A DNA stretch of 64,000 nt from Tepidiforma flava (GTDB lineage: Bacteria; Chloroflexota; Dehalococcoidia; Tepidiformales; Tepidiformaceae), in contig NZ_CP115149.1 in the NCBI RefSeq assembly GCF_027594505.1, positions 434,001 to 498,000 on the forward strand, given 5' to 3'. Of this stretch, positions 1 through 8,584 are shown piece by piece. The first letter of the stretch is position 1; every line of letters starts with the position of its first letter. Position numbers and translations under genes: made by a program. The notes below the pieces were generated by a model, which made no database searches, was not told the DNA's origin, and was given only the letters and a program-made list of their open reading frames with translations.

Positions 1-485
1 CGGGGCATCGAGCTGCACCAGCTGCGGGCGACCATCCGGGTGAACGCGCTGCGGGTGGAGCGCGCGGCGGAGTGGCTCGCGCAGGCGCTCGAGGGGCTCG
101 AAGGGCGGACGGTCGCACTGCTGGGGCTGGCCTTCAAACCGGGGACGGACGACCTGCGGGCCTCGCCGGCGCTGGCGCTGGCCGGGGAGCTCCGGGCGCG
201 GGGCGCGGCGGTGCGCGGGTTCGACCCGCTGGTGCGGGGCGCCGAGGGGCTGGAATGCCCGGGGACGCTGCCGGCGGCGCTGGACGGGGCGGACGCCGTG
301 GTGGCGGCGCACCGCGCAGACTGGGTGCGCGCCATCGACCCGGGGTCGGCGGCCGCGCTGATGCGGCGGCTGGTCGCGTTCGATGCGCCGGGGCGCTCGA
401 CCACGCGGCCTGGACCGCGGCCGGCTTCGCGACGAACCGCTGCCCGCGGGTAGCCGCACGGGCGGGCGAAGGGGCCGAGCGGTGA
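1..485 (+). CDS. UDP-glucose/GDP-mannose dehydrogenase family, C-terminal part (5' end outside window; one frameshift)
   Basis: Enzymes of this family oxidise a nucleotide sugar to a nucleotide uronic acid for polysaccharide synthesis in the cytoplasm. What is visible is the end of the central dimerisation helix and the C-terminal UDP-binding domain, with the family signature GLAFKPGTDDLRAS. The reading frame from base 1 would stop at 453 with an unlikely Arg/Pro-rich tail. A missing G in the G4 run at 390-393 restores the usual ending (GALDHAAWTAAGF) and a stop at 485, which then overlaps the next gene's GTG start by four bases. That neat overlap supports the frameshift reading. Neighbouring glycosyltransferase suggests a shared role in surface polysaccharide or glycolipid synthesis (inference). 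Confidence 0.82.
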   Translation, partial: GHRAAPAAGDHPGERAAGGARGGVARAGARGARRADGRTAGAGLQTGDGRPAGLAGAGAGRGAPGAGRGGARVRPAGAGRRGAGMPGDAAGGAGRGGRRGGGAPRRLGARHRPGVGGRADAAAGRVRCAGALDHAAWTAAGFATNRCPRVAARAGEGAER

Positions 486-1619
486 GGCTGCTCATCGCGA
501 CCGATTCGTTCCCGCCGAAGATCGACGGGGTTTCGGACACCGCGGCGACGGTCGCGCGGGTGCTCGGCCAGCTCGGCCACACGCCGCGGGTGGTCGCGCC
601 GGCGCCGGGGCCGCGCTGCGTCGAGCGAGCGCAGGTTGCGCGGATCCGGTCGCTGCCGGCGCCGCTCTATCCGAGCTGCGGCTGGGGTGGGAGTTCGACC
701 GGGTGGTTCGCATCGCGCGGGCGCGGTGGGACGGGGCGATCGTGCTGACGCCCGGGCCGATCGGGGCGACGGCGGCGCTGGCGCTGCCCCGGGGCACGCC
801 GCTCCTCAACATCTACACGACAGACATCCCGCGGTACCTGCGGACGTACGGCATGCACCGGTTCGTCAGCCCGGCGACGTGGCTGCTGCGGCGAATGGCC
901 GAGCGTTCGGTGCGGACGCTCTGCCCGACCCGCTTCGTGCAGGAGGAGCTGGCGGCGCTCGGCTTTCCGCGCCTCGAGGTGTGGGGGCGCGGCGTCGATA
1001 CCGCGCTGTTCCACCCGGGGCGGCGGAGCGCGATGATGCGGGAGCGGCTGACGGGCGGGGAGCCCTGGAAGCCGCTGGTGCTGTATGTGGGTCGGCTGGC
1101 GAAGGAGAAGCGGGTCGAACAGCTGGCGGAGGTGCTCGACGGGAACCCGGGCGCGCGCCGGCGCTCGTCGGCGACGGGCCGGAGCGGGGACGGCTCGAGG
1201 CGCTGTTCGCGGGCCGGCCGGCCGTCTTTACGGGCTACCTGCGGGGCATCGAGCTGGCGGAGGCGTTCGCCTCGGCGGACGTCTTCGTCTTCCCCAGCGC
1301 GACGGACACGTTCGGGCAGGTGGTGCTGCAGGCGATGGCGAGCGGCGTGCCGCCGGTGGTGGGGACGGGCTCGGCGACGGCGGAGCTGGTGCCGGCGGGG
1401 GTGTGCGGCCTGCACGTCGCGCCCGGGCGGCCCGGGGCGCTGGCGGCGGCGGTGCGGCGGCTCATCGAGGACGAAGCGATGCGGCGCTCGATGGGGCTGG
1501 CGGCCTCGGAGTATGCGCGGCGGTTTTCGTGGCAGGCGCTGGTGCTGCGGCTGGTGGAGCTGCTGGCGCCGGGGGACGCGCCGGGGCCGGTCGACGTTCC
1601 CCGTTCGTTCGCGAAGTGA
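482..1619 (+). CDS. GT4-family glycosyltransferase (two single-base frameshifts)
   Basis: Retaining glycosyltransferase with two Rossmann domains (GT-B). The N-terminus VRLLIATDSFPPKIDGV is typical of GT4 acceptor domains; the C-terminal donor domain has VLYVGRLAKEK and the E-rich loop region FPSATDTFGQVVLQAM. The protein lies in three frames: it moves near 672 (a G seems missing in the ccg-agctg context) and again near 1157 (a C seems missing in gcgcgccgg). With both bases restored it is about 379 residues, normal for the family. Start GTG at 482 overlaps the preceding stop (GTGA). The first half resembles sulfoquinovosyl/mannosyl-type GT4 enzymes, but substrate cannot be read from sequence. 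Confidence 0.85.
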
Positions 1620-1626
1620 GGCGGCG

Positions 1627-1728
1627 TCAGTCCGGAGCGGCGGGCGTGAGGAGCTCGGAGGCGTCGCTGAGGAGCGAAACGAGCCAGGCGAACCCGGAGG
1701 CCACGAGCAGCGCAGCGATCAGCTTCAT
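1627..1728 (-). CDS. Possible 33-residue single-span membrane peptide
   Basis: Short ORF 23 bases beyond the stop of the pyruvate-kinase-like gene on the same strand. The peptide starts MKLIAALLVASGFAWLVSLL, a plausible transmembrane helix, followed by an acidic tail. No clear Shine-Dalgarno sequence precedes it. It may be a real small membrane protein translated by coupling, or chance coding in GC-rich DNA. No family recognised. Confidence 0.25.
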   Translation of the reverse strand: MKLIAALLVASGFAWLVSLLSDASELLTPAAPD

Positions 1729-1751
1729 GCCCGGATCATCGGGTGCCGGCA

Positions 1752-3243
1752 TTAACACCCGTGGAAGACCGGCGGGGGCGCCGGTTCAGCGGCGCCATCG
1801 TCTTCGAGCGCGATGAAGGCGCGGAAGAGCTCGCGCTTCTTCTCGCGGTTGCGGTGCTCGGCGGTGAGCAGGCGGTCGAGGAAGCTGACGGCGGCGGCGA
1901 CATGGGGGCCTTTGTTGAGCATGACGCAATCGGCGCGGGTGGCCGCGGCGGCGTCGGTGATCTCGGGGCGGGCCGGCATGCCGTGGCGGGCGAGGGTTTC
2001 GAGCACTTGCGTGGCCCAGGTGACGGGCAGATGGGCAGCTTCGGCGAGGCAGAGGATGGCGTCCTGGTAGAGGGCGAGGTCGTCCCAGCCGACTTCGACG
2101 GCGAGGTCGCCGCGGGCGATCATCACGCCGAAGGCGGGGTGGCGAAGCCCTTCGAGGAGGATCGGCGTGAGACGGTGGGCGGCGGCGCGGGTCTCGATCT
2201 TGGCGACGATGCCGCGGCCGTGGAGGCCGCGGGCGTCGAGCTCGGCGGCGAGCCGGGCCACGTCGTCCGGGCCGTGTACGAAGGAGAGCCCGAACATGTC
2301 GGCGAAGGGGCCGCGACATCGAGGCTGGCGATGTCGGCAGGGGTGAGGGCCGGGAGGGGAGGACGAGGCCCGGGAAGTTGAGCCCTTTCTCGGGACGGAG
2401 GCGGCGCGGCCGGCCGGCGGGCGCCTCGAGCAGGATTTCGACGCCGTCAGCATCGGCGGCGACGACCCGGCCGGCGAACTTCCCGTCGTCGATGGCGACC
2501 GGCTGGCCGGGCGCGACGGCCTCGAGCGCCGCCGGGTGGCTGCAGGGCAACGCGGGGACGCCGGCGGCGAGCCCGGCGGGGCTCGCCGCTTCGGAGCGCA
2601 GGAGGCGCAGCCGGTCGCCCGCGCTGACGCGGAGCTCGCCTTCGAACGGACCGACGCGGAGCCGCGGCCCGGAGAGGTCGAAGAGGATATGGCAGCGGCG
2701 CGGCGGGGGCGTCCCCTGCCGTTCGAGTTCGAGTTCGGCGTGCCGGACGGATTCGGCGAGGGCGTGCCAGTCGGCGGCGCGGCCGTGGGCGGCGTTGATG
2801 CGGGCGACGTCCATGCCGGCGCGCAGGAGCTGCATCGCTTCGAGGACGGGGTCGGCGACGGTGTGGTCGAGCGTGACCATGATGCGGGTCGCCCGGCCGG
2901 GGCGGGGGCGGCCGAAGAGGCGCGCAGCCCGCTGCTCCTGCAGGCGGAGGGCCTGTTCGCGCGAGGGCGCGACGCAGCGGGGTTCGCTGCCGCTGAGCCA
3001 CGCGCGAACGTGCTCGAGCGAATCGAGGACGTTCGGCTCGAGGCGGCCGAGCGAGCTGAGGCCGATATCGGCGAGCGCGACCTGCACGGCGGCGATATCG
3101 CGCGTGCGGAGGGCGCGGTAGGCGAGCAGGTTCGCGGCGCTGAGGGCTGCGTCGCCGGACAGGGCCGGCGGGACGCGGGCCGCCGCGCGGGACGCGTCAT
3201 CCTGCAGTTCGCGGATGCGCCGGAGGAGTTCGTCGCGCTCCAT
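1752..3243 (-). CDS. Non-canonical pyruvate kinase-like protein with N-terminal helical extension (two frameshifts)
   Basis: Belongs to the divergent pyruvate kinase branch seen in plants and cyanobacteria, not the glycolytic PykA/PykF type. About 115 N-terminal residues form a helical extension; the TIM barrel then shows MVTLDHTVADP, AGMDVARINAAHG, FDLSGPRLRVG, a B-domain, KGLNFPG, ARGDLAVEVGW and WATQVLETLARHGMPARPEITDA with a CVMLNKGP ending. The usual C-terminal regulatory domain is absent. Two one-base deletions (G runs at about 2307-2310 and 2356-2360) shift the frame; restored length is about 497 residues. Gene lies alone, convergent with the glycosyltransferase. Catalysis of the PEP/ADP reaction is inferred from the family and is less certain than for normal PK. 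Confidence 0.8.
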
Positions 3244-3296
3244 CGGGGCGATCGTGCCGCAGGGGCGGCAAACGCCCCGTTAACGCGGGATGTGAT

Positions 3297-4285
3297 TCAC
3301 GCGAGCCGCACGAGGGTTCGGCCGCGGACTTTGCCCTGGAGGATGTCCGCGCAGACCGCAGGCACGCCATCGAGGTCGGTCTCGACGGCGATGGAGTCGA
3401 GCAGTCCGCGGGGTTTCAGGTCGGTCGCGAGCCGCTGCCAGGTGCGCTGGCGCTTCTCCATCGGCGTGAAGACGGAGTCGATGCCGAGGAGGTTCACGTT
3501 GCGCAGGATGAAGGGGTAGACGGTGGTGGCGATGGCATTGCCGCCGGTGAGGCCGGAGAGGGCGATGCTGGCGCCGTACTTCATCGTGCGGATGAGGTAG
3601 GCGGTGGTGCTGCCGCCGACGGGGTCCACTGCGCCGGCCCAGCGCTCCGATTCGAGCGGACGGGAGCTCTCGGCGCTGACTTCTTCGCGGGAGAGGATTT
3701 CGGAGGCGCCGAGGTCGCGGAGGTAGGCATGTTCGGAGGCTTTGCCGGTGCTGGCGGCGACGGTGTAGCCAGCCTGGGCGAGCATCGCGACGGCGGTGGA
3801 GCCGACGCCACCGGTGGCGCCGGTGACGATGACGGTGCCGTTCGCCGGGCGGAGGCCGTTGTGCTCGAGCGCTTCGAGGGAGAGCGCGGCGGTGAGGCCC
3901 GCGGTCCCGATGGCCATCGCTTCCTTCAGGGTGAGGCCCGGGGAAGCGGCATCACCCAGTCGCCGGGGACGCGCGCCAGCTCGGCGAAGCCGCCGGGGTG
4001 GCTGACGCCGACGTCGTAGCCGGTGACGATGACCTCCTGCCCCGGCGCGAAGCGGATGTCCTTCGATTCGAGGACGACGCCGGCGAGGTCGACGCCGGGA
4101 ACCATGGGGTAGGAGCGGATGACGCGGCCGCCGGGCGAGAGGGCGAGGCCGTCCTTGTAGTTGATGGAGCTCCAGTGGACGCGGATGGTGACGTCGCCGG
4201 GCGGGAGGTCGGCCTCGGAGAGGTCGCGGACGGCGACAGAGAAGGCGTCGCCCTGCTTATCGACGACGAGCGCGCGGTAGGCCAT
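3297..4285 (-). CDS. YhdH/AcuI-family quinone oxidoreductase-like (acryloyl-CoA reductase type), one frameshift
   Basis: NADPH-dependent medium-chain reductase of the YhdH/AcuI family; known members reduce acryloyl-CoA to propionyl-CoA. The N-terminal GroES-like domain has SSINYKDGLAL and PMVPGVDLAG; the Rossmann domain has VTGATGGVGSTAVAMLAQ and AMAIGTAGLTA. The zinc ligands of true alcohol dehydrogenases are missing, as expected for the family. Reading is broken near 3937-3943 where a base seems lost in the cccgggg run, exactly at PLPRGLTLKEAM. With it restored the protein is 329 residues, the family norm. The start ATG at 4285 has GAGGTG upstream. Confidence 0.87.
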
Positions 4286-4356
4286 GGGGTGCACCTCGGG
4301 CGGGTGGTGTGAGGGGAAGGGTGGGGGAGCGGGGCGAGAGGGGCAAGGGGAGGGGC

Positions 4357-4414
4357 GGGGGAGGGAGGAGGGGGAGGGAGGAGGGAGGGGGGGGAGGGAG
4401 GAGGGAGGAGGGAA
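4357..4414 (+). repeat. 58-base pure purine (G/A) tract
   Basis: Between the divergent reductase and hydrolase genes, the plus strand is uninterrupted G and A over this span, built from irregular GGGAGGAG units and including a G8 run near 4387-4394. Flanking bases are also G-rich from about 4310 to 4440. Such tracts can form G-quadruplex or triplex DNA; no gene is visible in 4286-4514. Confidence 0.85.
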
Positions 4415-4449
4415 TTGGGAACCGGGAACCGGGAGCCGGGCGGGAGAAT

Positions 4450-4474
4450 AACCTCCAACCTCCAACCTCCAACC
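4450..4474 (+). repeat. Heptanucleotide tandem repeat (AACCTCC, about 3.6 units)
   Basis: Perfect period-7 repeat just after the polypurine tract. Its complement GGTTGGAGGTTGG recurs at 59706-59718 in another intergenic gap, so it may belong to a dispersed intergenic repeat class. Confidence 0.8.
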
Positions 4475-4514
4475 GGTAGACTGCGCGGGAGCTGCGGGCA
4501 GGGGGTGACCAACG

Positions 4515-5444
4515 ATGGGCGATGAGCTGCGGGCGGACCAGTTCCGAACGGAGGCGGCGTCGCCGCGGGGGTTTCGGCAGGTGTACGTGCGGGAGGGGGT
4601 CGGCGGGGTTCCGCTGCTCCTGGTGCACGGCTGGCCGGAGACGAAACGGATCTGGTGGCGCAACATCGCGCCGCTGGCGGCGGCCGGCTTCGAGGTGATA
4701 GCGCCGGACCTGCGCGGGTTCGGCGATTCGGACGTGGGGCCGGACGGCTTCCACGATGTGCCCTCGCACGCGCGGGACCTGTACGCGCTGGTGCGCGGTC
4801 ATCTCGGGCACGAGCGGGTGGTAGCGGTGGGCGGCGACCTCGGCGGGCCGGTCATCCAGGACCTTTCGCTCCGGTTCCCGGGGTTCGTCGAGCGGATGGT
4901 GCTGTTCAATTCGCCGCTGCCGTACGACCGCGAGCGGATGGCGGGGCTGCGGACGCGGCCGCCGCGGGAGGCGTCGGATTACTTCGTGCCGCAGGGGACG
5001 GACGCGGACGCGCTGGCGGCCGAGCTGGCGACGCCGGAGATGCGGCGGCGGTACATCGCGACCTTCTACACGTCGAGGTTCTGGGCACACCCCGGCGCCT
5101 TCGCCCCGGAGGAGGTCGACTTCATGACGGAGCCGTTCGGCGACGGCGCGAAGCTGCGGGCGAGCTTCGGCGCGTACGAATCGACCTTCAGCGAGGCGGC
5201 GCGGAGCGAGCCGACGGCGATGGCGTGCCCGAACCCCACGCCGACACTGGTGCTGTTCGGGCCGAGCGACCACGTCATCTACCCGGATTTCGACCGGATG
5301 GCGGCGGCGGTGTTCCCGGAACACACCGGGCCGTTCCGGCTCCGCGACTGCGGGCACTTCGTACAGTGGGAAGCGGCGCACGCACTCAACTCGGCGGTGA
5401 CGGCGTGGTGCGGCGACCTGCTGGCGGGACGGCGGCGTCAGTAG
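4515..5444 (+). CDS. Alpha/beta hydrolase, epoxide hydrolase/haloalkane dehalogenase-like
   Basis: Cytoplasmic alpha/beta hydrolase of 309 residues. The oxyanion motif HGWPE is at about residue 40, the nucleophile elbow is GGDLGG (aspartate nucleophile, not serine), and the catalytic histidine is in CGHFVQWE near the C-terminus; LFGPSDHV gives the likely acid. An Asp nucleophile with HGWPE points to epoxide hydrolases or dehalogenases rather than esterases. Substrate unknown. A possible -10 (TAGACT, 4476-4481) lies 33 bases upstream. The stop codon overlaps the convergent downstream gene by seven bases. Confidence 0.9.
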   Translation: MGDELRADQFRTEAASPRGFRQVYVREGVGGVPLLLVHGWPETKRIWWRNIAPLAAAGFEVIAPDLRGFGDSDVGPDGFHDVPSHARDLYALVRGHLGHERVVAVGGDLGGPVIQDLSLRFPGFVERMVLFNSPLPYDRERMAGLRTRPPREASDYFVPQGTDADALAAELATPEMRRRYIATFYTSRFWAHPGAFAPEEVDFMTEPFGDGAKLRASFGAYESTFSEAARSEPTAMACPNPTPTLVLFGPSDHVIYPDFDRMAAAVFPEHTGPFRLRDCGHFVQWEAAHALNSAVTAWCGDLLAGRRRQ

Positions 5445-6091
5445 TTCCAGGTCCAGGATTGCTGGTACTGCCAGTTTGCCGTGTTCTCGATGTCGTAGGT
5501 GCCGAGGCTCCCGAAGTTCGTCCAGTTGGCGGACCAGAACGATGGTTCCGCCCCTTGATGCAGGTGCTGGCCGGCCCAGGGACAGGACGCGCTCTTCTCT
5601 TGCGCGACGGAGAAGCCGACTTCCGCCTTGCTGAAGGACCAGGACGGGCTCCCGCTGGCGTACACCCACCACTCCGGCGTCCACGTCCGGCTGTGGACGT
5701 AATGGATATCGCCCTTCGGAAAGTCGAAGGCGTCGAAGACGCGAAGCGTGACGCGAGAGCAGTGCCCCGTGTCGTTCTGCAGGATCTGCGCCCTGGCGAT
5801 GGTGCCGGTTCCGCCGGAGCGGTAGCCGTACGAGCGCCAGAAGATGGGACGGTTGGGCGCCCACGACTGGTGTCCGTTCGCCCAGTCGAGTGCGTTGCCA
5901 GGCGTCGGCGGGTTCAAACACGTTTCGTGCCAGCTGCAGTTGAGGGCGGCGAACCGGGCCTCCGGACCGGGGTGAACCCGGAGTGTGAGGTATTCGGTGA
6001 CGGCCGCGGCCTGGCGGGGGCCAGGCAGTGAGGTGGCGAATCCTGCGATGAACCCGGCGGTGAAGGTGAGCAGGGCGAGTAAGCGGGTCAC
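5438..6091 (-). CDS. Secreted cysteine-rich protein, cassette copy 2 (protein B2)
   Basis: 217 residues with an N-terminal hydrophobic signal sequence (LLALLTFTAGFIAGFATSL) and then an exported domain. It is a paralogue of the protein at 6947-7606. Shared marks are LTLRVHPGP-like start, an LNCSWH...C...PPTPG block, an ALDW.NG motif, a FDFPKG/FNFPKG motif, HLHQ, and an almost identical C-terminus NWQYQQSWTWNY. Four conserved cysteines suggest two disulfides. No known enzyme family recognised; HLHQ recalls M23 peptidases but the rest does not fit. Start GTG overlaps the stop of the upstream gene (GTGA), so the two are translationally coupled. Confidence 0.8.
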   Translation of the reverse strand: MTRLLALLTFTAGFIAGFATSLPGPRQAAAVTEYLTLRVHPGPEARFAALNCSWHETCLNPPTPGNALDWANGHQSWAPNRPIFWRSYGYRSGGTGTIARAQILQNDTGHCSRVTLRVFDAFDFPKGDIHYVHSRTWTPEWWVYASGSPSWSFSKAEVGFSVAQEKSASCPWAGQHLHQGAEPSFWSANWTNFGSLGTYDIENTANWQYQQSWTWNY

Positions 6092-6894
6092 GGCCGGGTC
6101 TCCCCGAAGATCGCCTCGGCGAACTGGAGCAAGAGCGGCAGCGGCATGTTGCCCTGCATCCACGTGAGCACGCCATCGCGATAGGTGACCAGCGCGGTGA
6201 TGCCGACGCCGAGGTCCGGCAGGATGGGGACCGCTACCGCCGCAGGGGCACCCGCCACCTCCATCTCGCGCACCCGGGGCGCGGGCAGGTGCAGCGACAC
6301 CGCAGGCGGCTCCCGGTCGACCACCACCCGGTTGACCGACAACGCTCCACCAAACGGGGCCAACCCGGGGATGACCGGCAGGGAGTACGACGCACTCGCG
6401 CCGACCGGGCCGCGGCCGCTGCAGGAGAGCACGTAGATGGCGTGGGGAGGCAACCCGCCCGGGATCGGATGGACCAGCGGGAGCTCGACCCGGCTCCCGC
6501 GCGTGACGGAGAGCTCGGAGTACCAGGCGGGGTCGTCGCACCACGCCGTCGGGTCGTAGAAGTCCCCTGCACCGGGGCCGATGTGGACCCCGGCGATCAC
6601 TCCATCGAACCGCGGCAGCCGGAGGTCCGCCTCGTGGTAAGGAATCGCCCACCATGGCTTGCTCGTGTCCGGGTCGAGCGAGAGCCCGGTATACGGGTCA
6701 ACGGCAGCGGCCTGGGTCGCGGTTGGGGCAGCGGCTGTCGGGGTTGCGGTTGGGGCGGCAGGCGTCCCCACTGCGGCCGCGGGCGGTGAGCCCTCCTCCC
6801 CGCCAATTTGGCGGCCAAGCGCGAAGCCCGCCGCTCCCAACACGAGGGCGACGAGCGCCGCTCCGATGACGACGCGTGCACGCGACATCGTCAT
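6088..6894 (-). CDS. Membrane-anchored extracellular protein, cassette copy 2 (protein A2)
   Basis: 268 residues: a single N-terminal transmembrane anchor (VVIGAALVALVLGAAGFALG), an Ala/Thr/Pro-rich linker and an exported domain. It is paralogous to the protein at 7617-8468; both carry DP.TGL.LDPD..KP.WA.PY, then APRVREM.VAG.PA.VAVP.LP and a VTYRDG/VVYRDG segment. No lipobox cysteine is seen. A strong ribosome site (AGGAGGAG) lies just upstream. On the minus strand GGCGATAACC, resembling the flagellin promoter -10 elements, is at 6913-6922. Function unknown; always placed directly before a B-type secreted partner, so a joint role at the cell surface is likely (inference). Confidence 0.78.
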   Translation of the reverse strand: MTMSRARVVIGAALVALVLGAAGFALGRQIGGEEGSPPAAAVGTPAAPTATPTAAAPTATQAAAVDPYTGLSLDPDTSKPWWAIPYHEADLRLPRFDGVIAGVHIGPGAGDFYDPTAWCDDPAWYSELSVTRGSRVELPLVHPIPGGLPPHAIYVLSCSGRGPVGASASYSLPVIPGLAPFGGALSVNRVVVDREPPAVSLHLPAPRVREMEVAGAPAAVAVPILPDLGVGITALVTYRDGVLTWMQGNMPLPLLLQFAEAIFGETRP

Positions 6895-6946
6895 ACCACT
6901 CCTCCTGTTCGGGTTATCGCCTAGCGTAGCACGCGGCGCGGGGGCG

Positions 6947-7606
6947 TCAGTAGTTCCAGGTCCAGGACTGACGGTACTGCCAGTTCGCGAGGGAGAAGAC
7001 GGGGTAGCTCGAGCCGGGCGAGAGGAAATTGCCCCAGTTCACCTCCCACCAAGTTCCGACGCGGTCCTGGTGGAGATGGGGAGCTGTCCACAAGCCGCTG
7101 TTGATACAGGTTTGATTCTCGAGGGCGAGGGTGAAGCCCACCACCACGTTGGTCGATGCCCACGAGGGGCTCCCAGCGATGGAAAAGCTCCAGCCCGGAG
7201 TCCATGTGCCGCTGTGCGAGTACCGCACAGATCCTTTGGGGAAGTTGAACACATCTTTGACCGAGACGGCAACTGCGGTGCAGGTCATCCCTTGTTCCTG
7301 AACGATGGTGCCGAGGGCCACCGACCCGGTTCCGACGGAGCGCCAACCCCAAGAGCGCCAGCGGACATCGGCGTTGGGCCCATTGTTCCAGTCGAGCGCC
7401 GACCCTGGTGTGGGCGGGGAGGTGCAAGCGCCGTGCCAGCTGCAGTTGAGTACCGCGTTCGCGGCTGCCGGACCCGGGTGGACCTGGAGCGTGACGTTCT
7501 CGGTTACTGCGCCGGCGGGGCCCGGCCGCGACGGGAACGGGAGGGCGCCCAGCAGGACGCCGAGGCCGAAGACGGCGAGGAGCACGAGTCGGCGGACCGT
7601 CAGCAT
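6947..7606 (-). CDS. Secreted cysteine-rich protein, cassette copy 1 (protein B1)
   Basis: 219 residues with a signal sequence (LVLLAVFGLGVLLGALPF) and the same domain as the protein at 5438-6091: VTLQVHPGP, LNCSWHGAC, PPTPGSALDW, FNFPKG, TAPHLHQ and the terminal NWQYRQSWTWNY. The last 25 bases before and including the stop are identical in both genes (5434-5458 and 6944-6968). The gap to the upstream A1 gene is only 10 bases and holds a GAGGAGG ribosome site, so A1 and B1 form an operon. Family not recognised. Confidence 0.8.
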   Translation of the reverse strand: MLTVRRLVLLAVFGLGVLLGALPFPSRPGPAGAVTENVTLQVHPGPAAANAVLNCSWHGACTSPPTPGSALDWNNGPNADVRWRSWGWRSVGTGSVALGTIVQEQGMTCTAVAVSVKDVFNFPKGSVRYSHSGTWTPGWSFSIAGSPSWASTNVVVGFTLALENQTCINSGLWTAPHLHQDRVGTWWEVNWGNFLSPGSSYPVFSLANWQYRQSWTWNY

Positions 7607-7616
7607 GGGAGCCTCC

Positions 7617-8468
7617 TCAGCGCGGCTGCAGGACCTGTTCGGCGAGGACCAGGAGGTCAGCGAGGGGGAGACCGGCCGAGCGGATGACGGTCACGATGCC
7701 GTCCCGGTAGACGACGACCGCTCCATCGTGCCAGCCGATGTGCGGGAGGGGCGGCACGGCGACGACGGCGGGGCCTCCCGCAACCGTCATCTCGCGCACC
7801 CGCGGGGCGCGCAGGTCGACCGGGGCAACGGGTTCGGCCGGGTCGAACGGCTCGTACCGCATCAGGAAGAGAGAGCCGCCGTACCAGCCGCGCTCGGGGG
7901 CGGTATGCACGAAGTACTCCGCCTCGGCACCCCGGAGCGTCCCATCAGCGCAATAGAGGACCATCGCCCGCACGGGCTCGGCTGCCCCGCGGAGCAGTTC
8001 CGGGAGGGTGACGTCGAACGGCGTTCCCTGCGACGCTGCCGCGTCTTCGGTGTACCCGCCGGGCGGGCACTGGCGCACGAACTCGAGGGAAGGGTCGCCC
8101 GCTCGCCTGATGGTCACCCCGGCGAGCTTGCCCTCGAAGAACGGGAGCCGCGCTTCCGCCTCGAGGTAGGGCAGAGCCCAGAATGGTTTCGTGCGGTCCG
8201 GGTCGAGCGGCAGCCCGGTCACCGGGTCGTTGCCCCCGACCGTGGGGGCTACGGGCACATCGCGGGGCGGAGCGGGCTGCCTCCCGTCCTCACCCGCAGC
8301 CGGCGACGGGGTGGCGGGTGCGGCGCCGCCGCCCTCGGCGGCTGCGGGAGCGGCGTCATCGCCGCCGACGAGCACCCGCCCGGCGATAAACCCGCCGAGG
8401 AGGAAAAGGGCCAGGACGCCGAGGCTGCCGGCCAGCAGGAGGAGGCGGCGGGGTCGACGTTCGTTCAT
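7617..8468 (-). CDS. Membrane-anchored extracellular protein, cassette copy 1 (protein A1)
   Basis: 283 residues from the ATG at 8468, chosen because GGAGGTGA sits at the right distance. Basic N-terminus (NERRPRR), one transmembrane helix (LLLAGSLGVLALFLLGGFIAG), Ala/Pro/Gly-rich linker, then the exported domain shared with A2 (DPVTGLPLDPDRTKPFW, APRVREMTVAGGPAVVAVP). Two cysteines (QCPPGG and LYCADG) are also present as a pair in A2. First gene of the four-gene A1-B1-A2-B2 run. Promoter with a nine-C spacer run at 8585-8613. No function recognised. Confidence 0.8.
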   Translation of the reverse strand: MNERRPRRLLLLAGSLGVLALFLLGGFIAGRVLVGGDDAAPAAAEGGGAAPATPSPAAGEDGRQPAPPRDVPVAPTVGGNDPVTGLPLDPDRTKPFWALPYLEAEARLPFFEGKLAGVTIRRAGDPSLEFVRQCPPGGYTEDAAASQGTPFDVTLPELLRGAAEPVRAMVLYCADGTLRGAEAEYFVHTAPERGWYGGSLFLMRYEPFDPAEPVAPVDLRAPRVREMTVAGGPAVVAVPPLPHIGWHDGAVVVYRDGIVTVIRSAGLPLADLLVLAEQVLQPR

Positions 8469-8584
8469 CGGTTCACCTCCCGTCGGTGATGTCGGTCGAC
8501 CAGGCCATCGATGGGTGACGGGAAACCGACCGGAGGAGCGACGGGGTCGGTCACGGGTCGGCCGCGTCACCTGAGTTTGCGGAG

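Noticed and set aside
5438-7606. M23 peptidase assignment for the B proteins from the HLHQ motif
   Set aside because: The HxxxD zinc motif of M23 is missing and the rest of the sequence does not fit.
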